Below are positions 16,868 through 24,654 of a DNA stretch of 64,000 bases, piece by piece (within the stretch, counting starts at the first letter, position 1; each line of letters begins with the position of its first letter). Position numbers and translations under genes: made by a program. Location of the stretch: assembly GCA_017480095.1 (NCBI GenBank), contig JAFVBG010000002.1, forward strand, positions 191,728-255,727, read 5' to 3'. The notes under the pieces were generated by a model. It was not told the DNA's origin and did no database searches. It saw nothing but the letters and a program-made list of their open reading frames with translations. The DNA is from Candidatus Saccharimonadota bacterium. Lineage in GTDB: Bacteria > Patescibacteriota > Saccharimonadia > Saccharimonadales > Saccharimonadaceae.

Positions 16868-18566
16868 GCAATACATTATAGTACTTGTTAGCCCGAAGGA
16901 GGTCGCGGTGTTTCCCTTGCCCGACGATACGCCCGTGGTCGATGACAATGATTTCATCAGCAAGTTTCATCAGGTCTGGCTTATGTGAAATCATGATGAT
17001 AGTATGATTTTTCTTGAGCTCTTTCAGAATTTTAGCAATCTTCTGCGAAGTTTCATCATCAAGCGAGCTAGTCACCTCATCAAACAGTAGCACTTCAGAG
17101 CGACTAAGCAAGGTGCGAGCGAGAGCTAGGAGTTGTTTCTGCCCAGCCGACAAGTTGGCGGCGTCATCCACCAGTCTAGTATTATATTTCTTTGGCAGTT
17201 TCATAATATCATCATGAATGCCAGCGATTTTACAGGCTTCAATCTGGTGATCAACATTACTATCGACGAGAGATAGGTTCTCGCGGATGGTGAGATCGAA
17301 AATAAACGGCTTTTGCGTCACAATACTAACATTACTGGCGTAGATTTCTTTAGTGTAATTCTGAGCATTGACTTCATCTAGGAAGATTTTGCCCCTAGTC
17401 GGCTTGTAAAGACGAAGAAGCAGACGGAAGATGGTAGATTTGCCAGAGCCAGATTTACCCACAATCGCCGTAAAGCTATGCGGTTCAAGGCAGAAACTAA
17501 TATCCTTGACGGAATTTTTACCATCGTAGCTAAAATAAACCTTGTCAAAGCGCACTCTGCCAGCAATATCATCCGTCTTGTTTTTGCCAAATTCTAACAT
17601 GTGCTTAGTCTTGTAGCTGAGGATTTTATGAACACGATCAACACGGACAGAGCAACGCGTAAGCTCGTAAAGGAGCTCAATAATATCATAATAATTATCC
17701 TGAATATCCTCAAAATAGCCGATAATCAACACTAGCGTACCAATAGTAAATCCCCCAGCGAAGATTTGCGCAACGCAGACCAGATAAATTGCCAATCTGC
17801 CCGCACCCAAGATGGCCGGGACAATCACTTCCCCAAGATTAGTGTGGAGCCGACGTTTACGGTAGGCATTAGTCCAGAGCTCTAGGTCGTGGTCGAGATA
17901 ATCCTTTAAATCTTGCTTCATATTGAAACTATGAATCTCTTTATGACCATCTATAATCTGCGCAAATAGGCCAGAGATGTTGTCTTGATTAGTATAGACT
18001 AACTTGTCAGCTTTATCGCGCTGACGCATGTGAAAAGTGAAGACATAGAGGCTCAGGAGTGCTAAAATCAGGATTAGTATCCCTAGTAACGTATTGACAA
18101 ATATCAAAATGATGCTGGAGATGAAAATGGAAATGATTTTTGTCAAGAAGTCAAAGAGGTAGTCTGGAATCCGCATGACAAAGTTGACATCCGCAAAGGA
18201 AGTGGAAACAATCGTGGCAGACGAAATGTTTTCCGAGAATCCTTCGTCGAGCTCTGTCACCTTTTTTAGAATCCGCCGTTGCAAAATATTATGAATACTA
18301 AGAGCATTCTTATAATATGCCCAGTAATTATAATGGTGGGCTCCGACATAGACTACCGTAGCAATAAAGAAAGCTGTTGTATCATAAATGGCGTATTCCC
18401 AGTTCCCTTCGGTCACCCGATCAATGATAAGCGAAGCGATATAAGGAATCGAGAGAAATGAGGCGGTAGTCAAGAAAGCTGAAAAGAGCAGATGAAAGAG
18501 CAGTAGAGGTGTGGTGGCCTTGAGCGAGAAGAACTTTTTAATAATATCATAATAATATCTAAACAT
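16854..18566 (-). CDS. ABC exporter subunit, canonical nucleotide-binding domain
   Basis: 570 residues: an ABC exporter membrane domain (about 1-330) with six helices, then an NBD. Walker A is GKSGSGKST, the signature LSAGQKQLL, Walker B VLLFDEVTSSLD with the catalytic Glu, and the H-loop SHKPDL. Together with the upstream gene it should form a heterodimeric exporter; it overlaps that gene by 8 nt. The substrate is unknown (lipid, peptide or drug are all possible). It sits between rpmH and rnpA, an unusual place. The stop codon is inside a large palindrome. Confidence 0.88.
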   Translation of the reverse strand: MFRYYYDIIKKFFSLKATTPLLLFHLLFSAFLTTASFLSIPYIASLIIDRVTEGNWEYAIYDTTAFFIATVVYVGAHHYNYWAYYKNALSIHNILQRRILKKVTELDEGFSENISSATIVSTSFADVNFVMRIPDYLFDFLTKIISIFISSIILIFVNTLLGILILILALLSLYVFTFHMRQRDKADKLVYTNQDNISGLFAQIIDGHKEIHSFNMKQDLKDYLDHDLELWTNAYRKRRLHTNLGEVIVPAILGAGRLAIYLVCVAQIFAGGFTIGTLVLIIGYFEDIQDNYYDIIELLYELTRCSVRVDRVHKILSYKTKHMLEFGKNKTDDIAGRVRFDKVYFSYDGKNSVKDISFCLEPHSFTAIVGKSGSGKSTIFRLLLRLYKPTRGKIFLDEVNAQNYTKEIYASNVSIVTQKPFIFDLTIRENLSLVDSNVDHQIEACKIAGIHDDIMKLPKKYNTRLVDDAANLSAGQKQLLALARTLLSRSEVLLFDEVTSSLDDETSQKIAKILKELKKNHTIIMISHKPDLMKLADEIIVIDHGRIVGQGKHRDLLRANKYYNVLQNGG

Positions 18567-20388
18567 GGCGCATCTCCCTTGGTGTGTTTTCTGGATTTTC
18601 TTGGTCTGAATTAGCGGTCTTTGGCAACTTAATAGTTCTTGTAGTCTGATTGGCGGATGGTGAAACTGCGGTCTGGAGAGAACGGTATAACTTACAACGC
18701 TTCATCAGCCCCTCATGAGTGCCAGAGGCGACAATCTTTCCTTTATCTAAGACAATAATCCGCGTGGCTTCGCGCATGAGGTCGGGCTTTTTTGTAATCA
18801 TAATAACAGTATGCGTAGTGCGGATGCGGTTCAAGAGGCGTGGCACAAGCAGGGCGGTATCTGGATCCAATGAAGTAGTAACATCATCTAATAGGAGAAT
18901 TTCTGCATCGGTAAGAATAGTGCGGGCAATCGAGACCATTTGACGCTGACCACCACTGATATTCCCCGCATTTTCACGCAAGATAGTGTGATACCCTTGC
19001 GGGAGAGTTTCAATAAAATCGTGAACGCCAGCGATTTTACAGGCTTCAATCTGTCGCTTGATGTTCGTATCGACAAAGTCGAGGTTTTTACGAATCGACA
19101 TATTAAAGATAAACGGTGCTTGGTTAGCCACGGCGATATTATTAGTGTAAACTTCGCGCGAGAAATTATCAATCGGCACGCCATCTAGGAGAATTTTACC
19201 ATGAGTTGGGCGCATGAGGCGCAGAATCAGGTTGAAGAGCATAGTCTTCCCGGCGCCAGGATAGCCGACAATTGCTACTACATCGTGTGGGCGGACAGTA
19301 AAAGATATATCTTTTAATATTGGTTTCCGCTCCACCGAAAGCGAAACGTTTTTCAACTCTAGACGGCCGGCAATATCGTTGAGTTCGAGATTACCAAAGT
19401 TTACCTGCTGGCGAGGCTTATAGTGCAATACTTCGGTTACACGCTGGACGGCGAGCGAGGTAACTCGAATACTCTTAGCGGCGGTAATAAAATCATCTAG
19501 GAAGCCATCAGCATAAGCATGATAAGTAATCACCATGACAAACTGATCGACCGAGATGATTCCCTGCGCCGCTTCATAAATAAGCAAGACATAAAGCAGA
19601 GCCAAAATGGAATAGTAGAGATAATCATAATCACAATCGCGCCGCGCCGAGGCTTGACGTTGTTTTTTATAAGCCTTAGTATAACTCTCCTGGATAATGT
19701 CCAGCTTCGTGGTGAGCTTTGAAAACATATTGAAAGTCTTAACCTCAGAGAGGCCGCCGAGGACTTGCGACATGAAGTTGCTAAAGCGGTCATTGGCGTT
19801 TTGCGTATAGAAGAAATAGTGATTATAATCCTCGTCACCCTGATTGCGAATAACTGTACAGAAGAAGAGGTAAACTAGGATGAGTGCTGCAGAATTGAGG
19901 TCGAAAGTAAAGATGATAAAAATTACCGCGCCCAGTTGTAGAAAAGAAAAGATAAACTCTGCAATCGCATCATTCATCTCCCCAATCTCAATCAAGTCGG
20001 AGTTGAGGGTATTCATTAGCCGACCTTTGCTAATCTTTTTCGTAAAATTCTGATCGACCGAAATGAGCTTTTCAAAAATCTGGTGCTGGAGGTTCTTAAA
20101 AGCATAGATTACATTCCAGCCATAGGCGAGGTGATTTAGAAAATGTGTCAGGCGGTAAAGAATATAGACAACACAATAAATCATAATCCAGAAATACGCT
20201 CCAGATTGGTCGCCAGCGGTGATACTCTTAATAATTAGCGCCGCAATAAACGGGCGAGAAAGGTTAAATCCCTTATAGAATAGTGCTGTAATCAAAGAGA
20301 GTACAAAAAGTGGAATAGAGACCGCTTTTAACGCGAGATAATTACGGATATACCGATAATATGACCTAAACAACGTAAATAGAAACAC
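18559..20388 (-). CDS. ABC exporter subunit, degenerate nucleotide-binding site
   Basis: 609 residues, GTG start. Membrane domain about 1-340, then an NBD with Walker A GYPGAGKT and signature ISGGQRQMV. In Walker B the catalytic Glu is replaced by Asp (ILLLDDVTTSLD) and the H-loop His by Lys (ITKKPDLM). Such asymmetry is typical of one half of heterodimeric exporters, where one ATP site does not hydrolyse. A 45-residue Ser/Thr/Asn-rich tail follows. TATAAT ends 7 nt before the GTG, implying a leaderless GTG start. Confidence 0.87.
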   Translation of the reverse strand: MFLFTLFRSYYRYIRNYLALKAVSIPLFVLSLITALFYKGFNLSRPFIAALIIKSITAGDQSGAYFWIMIYCVVYILYRLTHFLNHLAYGWNVIYAFKNLQHQIFEKLISVDQNFTKKISKGRLMNTLNSDLIEIGEMNDAIAEFIFSFLQLGAVIFIIFTFDLNSAALILVYLFFCTVIRNQGDEDYNHYFFYTQNANDRFSNFMSQVLGGLSEVKTFNMFSKLTTKLDIIQESYTKAYKKQRQASARRDCDYDYLYYSILALLYVLLIYEAAQGIISVDQFVMVITYHAYADGFLDDFITAAKSIRVTSLAVQRVTEVLHYKPRQQVNFGNLELNDIAGRLELKNVSLSVERKPILKDISFTVRPHDVVAIVGYPGAGKTMLFNLILRLMRPTHGKILLDGVPIDNFSREVYTNNIAVANQAPFIFNMSIRKNLDFVDTNIKRQIEACKIAGVHDFIETLPQGYHTILRENAGNISGGQRQMVSIARTILTDAEILLLDDVTTSLDPDTALLVPRLLNRIRTTHTVIMITKKPDLMREATRIIVLDKGKIVASGTHEGLMKRCKLYRSLQTAVSPSANQTTRTIKLPKTANSDQENPENTPREMRHV

Positions 20389-20395
20389 TAGTATT

Positions 20396-20401
20396 ATTAT
20401 A
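20396..20401 (-). promoter_or_regulatory. -10 box of the ABC operon, leaderless GTG
   Basis: TATGCTATAAT on the minus strand, 7 nt before the GTG at 20388. It partly overlaps the T-run of the rpmH terminator. Confidence 0.55.
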
Positions 20402-20434
20402 GCATAAAAATAATCCCTTTATAAGGGATTATTT
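20401..20434 (-). terminator. rpmH terminator
   Basis: Perfect 12-bp stem (AAATAATCCCTT/AAGGGATTATTT) at 20408-20434, followed on the minus strand by a T-run. Confidence 0.85.
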
Positions 20435-20438
20435 AGAT

Positions 20439-20576
20439 TTAAGCGGTAAGGCGAGCGCGACCTTTGATGCGGCGACGAGCTAAAACCTTGCGGCCGTTTT
20501 TCGTAGCATTTCGCTTCATGAAACCATGCTCTACCTTGCGCTGACGCTTGTGTGGCTGATAAGTGCGTTTAGGCAT
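20439..20576 (-). CDS. rpmH: 50S ribosomal protein L34
   Basis: 45 residues, very basic: begins [14 protein letters not shown], then HGFMKR and [10 protein letters not shown], the diagnostic L34 sequence. It is a small protein of the large subunit. It ends in its own terminator, so it is not co-transcribed with rnpA. TATAAT at 20617-20622 and an AGAGGA before the ATG indicate a leadered message, unlike many neighbours. Divergent from dnaA, the classic arrangement next to a bacterial origin. Confidence 0.96.
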   Translation of the reverse strand: MPKRTYQPHKRQRKVEHGFMKRNATKNGRKVLARRRIKGRARLTA

Positions 20577-20616
20577 AAAAATCCTCTGTTTCAGTTATTT
20601 ATCAAAACTAGTGTTC

Positions 20617-20622
20617 ATTATA
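20617..20622 (-). promoter_or_regulatory. rpmH -10 box
   Basis: TATGCTATAAT on the minus strand, about 40 nt before the rpmH ATG; the leader contains a Shine-Dalgarno sequence. Confidence 0.6.
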
Positions 20623-20671
20623 GCATAGATTTCAGAGAAAATCAAGCCTTGTGGAAAAGTCTAGTGAATGC

Positions 20672-20677
20672 TATAAT
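20672..20677 (+). promoter_or_regulatory. dnaA -10 box
   Basis: AATGCTATAAT, an extended -10. It precedes the 13-codon leader ORF at 20729 by about 50 nt. Confidence 0.55.
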
Positions 20678-20728
20678 TAATCTCAAGAAAAATTGGTGAA
20701 GGTCGGTGGGGATAAGGAGGTTATAGTC

Positions 20729-20770
20729 GTGATTCTAGTGGCTAAAATTTGCCAAGGAGGGTACTTGTAA
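20729..20770 (+). CDS. 13-codon leader ORF coupled to dnaA
   Basis: GTG at 20729 with AAGGAGG 8 nt upstream. The 13 codons (MILVAKICQGGYL) include CAAGGAGGG, which is itself the Shine-Dalgarno of dnaA, and the TAA stop is immediately followed by the dnaA ATG with no gap. It is probably a coupling or attenuation device; the peptide itself may be irrelevant. The same layout occurs before the ATPase gene at 2918. Confidence 0.5.
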   Translation: MILVAKICQGGYL

Positions 20771-22189
20771 ATGTTTGATGTTTGGCGCAATGTTTTAGCC
20801 GAGATAGAACAAAATATTCCCCACGAGTCTTATGTAACCTGGTTTTCGGGTTCAGAGCTGATTTCTAATGATGACGGCGTAATCAAAATTAGTGCCCCAA
20901 ATATTTTTAAGGCTCGCCAGTTTGAGATGAAATACGACAAGCAGATTCGGGCAGCGCTTGAGAGTAATGGCATTAAGGTCAAAGAAGTTTCATATATCGT
21001 CTCCAATAAGACTACCATCAAGAGACCACGGGAGATTACCTATGATGAGCTTCCAGTCCACAAGCCTAAGACTGCGTCAAAACAAGACTCTGCCGAGATT
21101 CAAGCTACAACCTCCAGCTTGGCCGACAACACACCTTATGCTACCAATTTCAACAGCGGACTGAATCCAGCCTATACTCTAGATAATTATATAATCGGAA
21201 CCAATAATAATGTTGCGGTGTCCGTAGCTCAAAATATCATTGATAGTCCAGGTGGACGTTTCAACCCTTTCTTCCTTTATGGTGGACCAGGACTAGGCAA
21301 GACTCATCTAGTGCAGGCAATTGGTAATGCCCTGGCTAAGAAATACCCGAATTTCAAAATTAAATACACTTCGACTACAGATTTTTTCTCGGAATATATC
21401 CAGTCTATCCGCAGAAAGACTCCAAAAGGCGAAACTCAGGCCGATTTATATATTAAAATGTATCGTTCCCTCGATGTTCTAATCATGGATGATTTCCAAA
21501 TGGTATTTGGGAAACAATCCACCCTCGATGCATTCTTTAGTGTATTTAATGATCTACATAGTCGCAATAAACAAATTATCGTGACTAGCGACCGGATGCC
21601 GAATGAAATCAAGGCACTCGACCCGCGCCTTTCCTCCCGCCTGGCGATGACTGGCCCAATCGACTTACAGATGCCAAATTTTGAAGAGCGTTGTGCGATT
21701 TTACAGATAAAAGCAGAGCTGATGCACCGTGAGGTCGAGAACGAAGTCATCGAATATATCGCCGAAAATGTAAAGTCCAACATTCGCGAATTAGAGGGGG
21801 AGTTTAATAAGGTCTTACTCTACGCCGACGTGCGCGGAATCCGACCAATCGAGGTGATTCACGGCGGTTTCATCAATACCAGCTCCCAGATGAAGAAAAA
21901 TAATGTCACTTCGCAGACTATTATTAGCAAGACAGCCGAGGCTTATGGAATCACCGTGGAACAGCTGTGTAGTAGAAGTAGAGTCTCAAACATTAAGACC
22001 GCTAGACAGGTGGCTATGTATTTACTCCAAGAAGAGCTAAGTATGAGCACCACAAAAGCCGCTATTGAAGTTGGCTTAAAAGATCACACTACCGCTATGC
22101 ACGGAGTGAAAAAGATTAAGGCTGATATGGCGACGAGTTTTGACTTGCGCGAGAAAATTGACGGTATTAGAAGGAAAATCTATGAATAG
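20771..22189 (+). CDS. dnaA: chromosomal replication initiator DnaA
   Basis: 472 residues with all four domains: an N-terminal domain (ESYVTWFSGSEL), a variable linker (~95-130), the AAA+ domain with Walker A GGPGLGKTHL and Walker B VLIMDDFQ, sensor region STTDFFSEYIQ and SRLAMTGPIDL, and the C-terminal DNA-binding domain (SRSRVSNIKTARQVAMYLL, LKDHTTAMHGVKKI). It binds 9-mer boxes and opens oriC. A strong AAGGAGG precedes the ATG, inside the leader ORF. Confidence 0.97.
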   Translation: MFDVWRNVLAEIEQNIPHESYVTWFSGSELISNDDGVIKISAPNIFKARQFEMKYDKQIRAALESNGIKVKEVSYIVSNKTTIKRPREITYDELPVHKPKTASKQDSAEIQATTSSLADNTPYATNFNSGLNPAYTLDNYIIGTNNNVAVSVAQNIIDSPGGRFNPFFLYGGPGLGKTHLVQAIGNALAKKYPNFKIKYTSTTDFFSEYIQSIRRKTPKGETQADLYIKMYRSLDVLIMDDFQMVFGKQSTLDAFFSVFNDLHSRNKQIIVTSDRMPNEIKALDPRLSSRLAMTGPIDLQMPNFEERCAILQIKAELMHREVENEVIEYIAENVKSNIRELEGEFNKVLLYADVRGIRPIEVIHGGFINTSSQMKKNNVTSQTIISKTAEAYGITVEQLCSRSRVSNIKTARQVAMYLLQEELSMSTTKAAIEVGLKDHTTAMHGVKKIKADMATSFDLREKIDGIRRKIYE

Positions 22190-22489
22190 TTTTGTGGAAA
22201 ATCCTGTGTATAACTCTTCTAAGAGTGTTGAAAAGTCCTCATCCTGCGTGGAAAATAGTGTGAAAAATATTGTGTATTTTGTTCGGGAAAGTGTGAAAAA
22301 GTTGTTCGGTTTTACAAAAACTAGCGTTCGGTTTTCCACGAAATCGTGTTCGGTGGATAAATATTACACAGCATTTACACAGTTCGGTTCTGTTCGGTTT
22401 ATATCTGTTATTCATCAATATTTGTGGAGTTTTGCACATTTTCCACAGGGCTTATTATTACTATTATTTATATAATAAAGGAGAAGAAA
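22190..22489 (+). other. candidate oriC between dnaA and dnaN
   Basis: This 300-bp AT-rich gap holds many one-mismatch DnaA boxes on both strands (TGTGGAAAA near 22194, TGTGTATAA near 22205, GGTGGATAA near 22352, TTTTCCACA near 22440). It also holds six GTTCGG hexamers (22281, 22304, 22326, 22348, 22382, 22392), the first four spaced 23, 22 and 22 bp. TATAAT at 22471-22476 and AAAGGAG serve dnaN. Position and motifs support an origin; no replication data were used. Confidence 0.7.
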
Positions 22490-23590
22490 ATGGAGTTAGA
22501 AGTTACGCAGGAAAAATTAAACAAGGCATTAAGCGTCGTAAGCAAAGTAGCAGTGGGCGGAAGATCGACATTACCGATTTTATCGAACGTACTGATTCGC
22601 TGTGATGGTGGTAAAGTATCCTTAGTGACTACCAACCTAGACATGGCGGTGATAGATTACCTGCCAACCCTATCTGCGAAAGATGGGGTAGTGACGGTAC
22701 CAGCTAGAGTGTTAGCGGAGTTTGTTTCCAATCTACCGCGAGGAGAAAAAGTTTCTCTTAAGACCGAAGGGATAAAGGTAAAATTAGCGGCCGGTAAATA
22801 TACTTCCACCATGAACGGAGTAGCGGCGGACGATTTCCCAGAATTGCCAGAGATGGACGAGAAAAAGGCAGTTAAGTTCTCGATGGGGGTGGATGAGTTT
22901 AAGACGGGGTTGGCCGAGGTGATTGTGGCGGCTAGCAACGATACCACAAGACCAGCGCTAACAGGTGTATTCTTTAGTACGCGTGATAATACCCTGTTTA
23001 TCGCGGCGACCGATGGCTATCGTCTGACTGAGCGAAGATTTGTGGAAAACGTCAAAAGTGAGGTGAAGGCGATTGTGCCAGCCTCAGCTATGCAAGAGGT
23101 GATGCGCTCTCTAGGTGATGAGGCGGATGAGATTGAGATGATTTTTGAAGAGAGCCAGGCGCGCTTCCGTTTTGGCGAGATTGAAGTAATCTCGAAGCTG
23201 ATTGACGGTAGTTATCCAGGCTTCCACGAGTTGATTCCAAAAGATACAGAGGTGAAAATTGTAGTGGATAGAGCGGAATTGATGCGGATGGTGAAGATGG
23301 CACGGGTTTTCTCTAGTGTATCGGATGGAGCAATTTCACTAGAAGTAAAAGACCAGAGCTTAGTAGTATCATCAATCTCTAATGAGCTAGGTGAAAATGA
23401 GAGTGAAACTCCGGCTGAAACGGTGGGAACTGGAAAAAAGAGCTTTTCGGCGAGATATATGATGGATGCGCTTAACTCGATGGAGGAAGACAAAGTACGA
23501 ATCGGGTTCGACAATACTGCCACTCAGGTAGTGATGAAGAATGAAAAAAGTGATAATTACACCCACGTAGTAATGTCTCTAGTGAGGTAA
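22490..23590 (+). CDS. dnaN: DNA polymerase III beta subunit (sliding clamp)
   Basis: 366 residues from the ATG at 22490, chosen because AAAGGAG lies 6 nt upstream and MELEVTQEKLNKALSVV matches the clamp N-terminus. Family segments seen: STLPILSNVLI, TDGYRLTERR, ISKLIDGSYPGFHELIP and the C-terminal VVMSLVR (usually MPMR). It encircles DNA and tethers the polymerase. It lies between oriC and recF, the usual order. Confidence 0.95.
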   Translation: MELEVTQEKLNKALSVVSKVAVGGRSTLPILSNVLIRCDGGKVSLVTTNLDMAVIDYLPTLSAKDGVVTVPARVLAEFVSNLPRGEKVSLKTEGIKVKLAAGKYTSTMNGVAADDFPELPEMDEKKAVKFSMGVDEFKTGLAEVIVAASNDTTRPALTGVFFSTRDNTLFIAATDGYRLTERRFVENVKSEVKAIVPASAMQEVMRSLGDEADEIEMIFEESQARFRFGEIEVISKLIDGSYPGFHELIPKDTEVKIVVDRAELMRMVKMARVFSSVSDGAISLEVKDQSLVVSSISNELGENESETPAETVGTGKKSFSARYMMDALNSMEEDKVRIGFDNTATQVVMKNEKSDNYTHVVMSLVR

Positions 23591-23605
23591 TTATTCACGC
23601 CGTGA

Positions 23606-23611
23606 TATAAT
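23606..23611 (+). promoter_or_regulatory. -10 box ahead of recF
   Basis: CGTGATATAAT; 6 nt after the box lies the ATG (23618) of a 7-codon ORF that runs into recF. Confidence 0.5.
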
Positions 23612-23617
23612 GAAATA

Positions 23618-23641
23618 ATGATTATTCATCTGGTGATATAA
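23618..23641 (+). CDS. 7-codon leaderless mini-ORF coupled to recF
   Basis: MIIHLVI and a TAA stop whose last A is the A of the recF ATG (TAATG). The ATG is 6 nt after a TATAAT, so ribosomes could start on the 5' end of the mRNA and reinitiate at recF, which has no Shine-Dalgarno of its own. It could also be chance; the peptide is probably not functional. Confidence 0.35.
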   Translation: MIIHLVI

Positions 23642-24636
23642 TGCTCGAACGGGTCAGATTAGCGAATTTCCGAAGTCACGAGGCTTATCGTCTAGATTGT
23701 AAGCCTTCCACAACCTTAATTCTTGGGGAAAACGGTTGTGGAAAAACTTCGGTACTAGAGGCGATTTATATTGCTTTGCAGGGAAAAAGTTTTCGAGCAG
23801 TAGATCGGGAGATCGTGAAACGAGAGACGGACTTTTACCGTATAGAGGTGGAGTTTGACTCTGGTGAAAGAACGATTGTAACCTATGATGGGAATAAAAG
23901 ACAATTCCTGGTTGGCGACAGGAAGGCGGCGAGGTTACCTAAAAAATATAAACATCCAGTAGTGCTATTTTTGCCGAGTGATTTGAATCTGGTGGAAGCT
24001 AGCCCGACGCGGAAGCGTGATTTTTTCGACCGTCTAGGTGCACAATTAAACGCAGACTATAGTAATTCTCTCTCGCGATATAACAAGGCTTTGAAGCAGC
24101 GAAATGAGCTCCTGAAGCGTCCTGACGCGGATGAGGGGGCATTATTCTCGTGGAACTTACTAATGGCGAAATATGGCGTGGAAATCCGACAAGAGCGGAC
24201 GAGAATGGTGGAAGAATTGAACCGGCGCTTGACGGAGGCTTATCGCTCGATTGCGGAAAATCATGACACTGTGCGGATGATTTATGATAGTTATACGGGG
24301 GAGTCGTCCGAAAGCGAATATTTGAGATTGCTTTCGCTAGATTACGAGCGGGATCACTTGACTGGGCATACGAATTTTGGTATCCATAAGGATGATTTTG
24401 AATTTGTCTTCAACGAGGTGGGAGCGGAAGGAAATGCTAGTCGGGGGGAGATGCGGTCGATTATGTTGGCACTGAAGTTTATCGAGTCAGATTTGCTCCA
24501 TGAGACTTTTGGGGAGCGACCACTAGTCTTATTGGACGATGTGTTTTCGGAGCTAGACGATACTAGGCAGAAAGCACTAACGACGAACTTTGAGCGCAAT
24601 CAAGTGATTTTAACATCAGTGAAGGCGCCGTTCTAG
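23641..24636 (+). CDS. recF: DNA replication and repair protein RecF
   Basis: 331 residues, somewhat short for RecF (usually 350-370). Walker A GENGCGKTSVLEAIY, the ABC-type signature region (ASRGEMRSIMLALKF) and Walker B PLVLLDDVFSELD are present, as is the RecF-specific LANFRSHE opening. It loads RecA at gaps through RecOR and is an SMC-like ATPase. Third gene of the dnaA-dnaN-recF block. No gyrB follows. Confidence 0.93.
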   Translation: MLERVRLANFRSHEAYRLDCKPSTTLILGENGCGKTSVLEAIYIALQGKSFRAVDREIVKRETDFYRIEVEFDSGERTIVTYDGNKRQFLVGDRKAARLPKKYKHPVVLFLPSDLNLVEASPTRKRDFFDRLGAQLNADYSNSLSRYNKALKQRNELLKRPDADEGALFSWNLLMAKYGVEIRQERTRMVEELNRRLTEAYRSIAENHDTVRMIYDSYTGESSESEYLRLLSLDYERDHLTGHTNFGIHKDDFEFVFNEVGAEGNASRGEMRSIMLALKFIESDLLHETFGERPLVLLDDVFSELDDTRQKALTTNFERNQVILTSVKAPF

Positions 24637-24654
24637 GAATATAATTGTTTTAGC

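Noticed and set aside
22140-22475. Open frame across the dnaA-dnaN gap (ATG at 22182 overlaps the dnaA stop)
   Set aside because: It is made of DnaA-box and GTTCGG repeats in a low-stop region and gives repetitive residues (VEN, VRF). Origin function explains the sequence better, although the overlap with the dnaA stop is curious.
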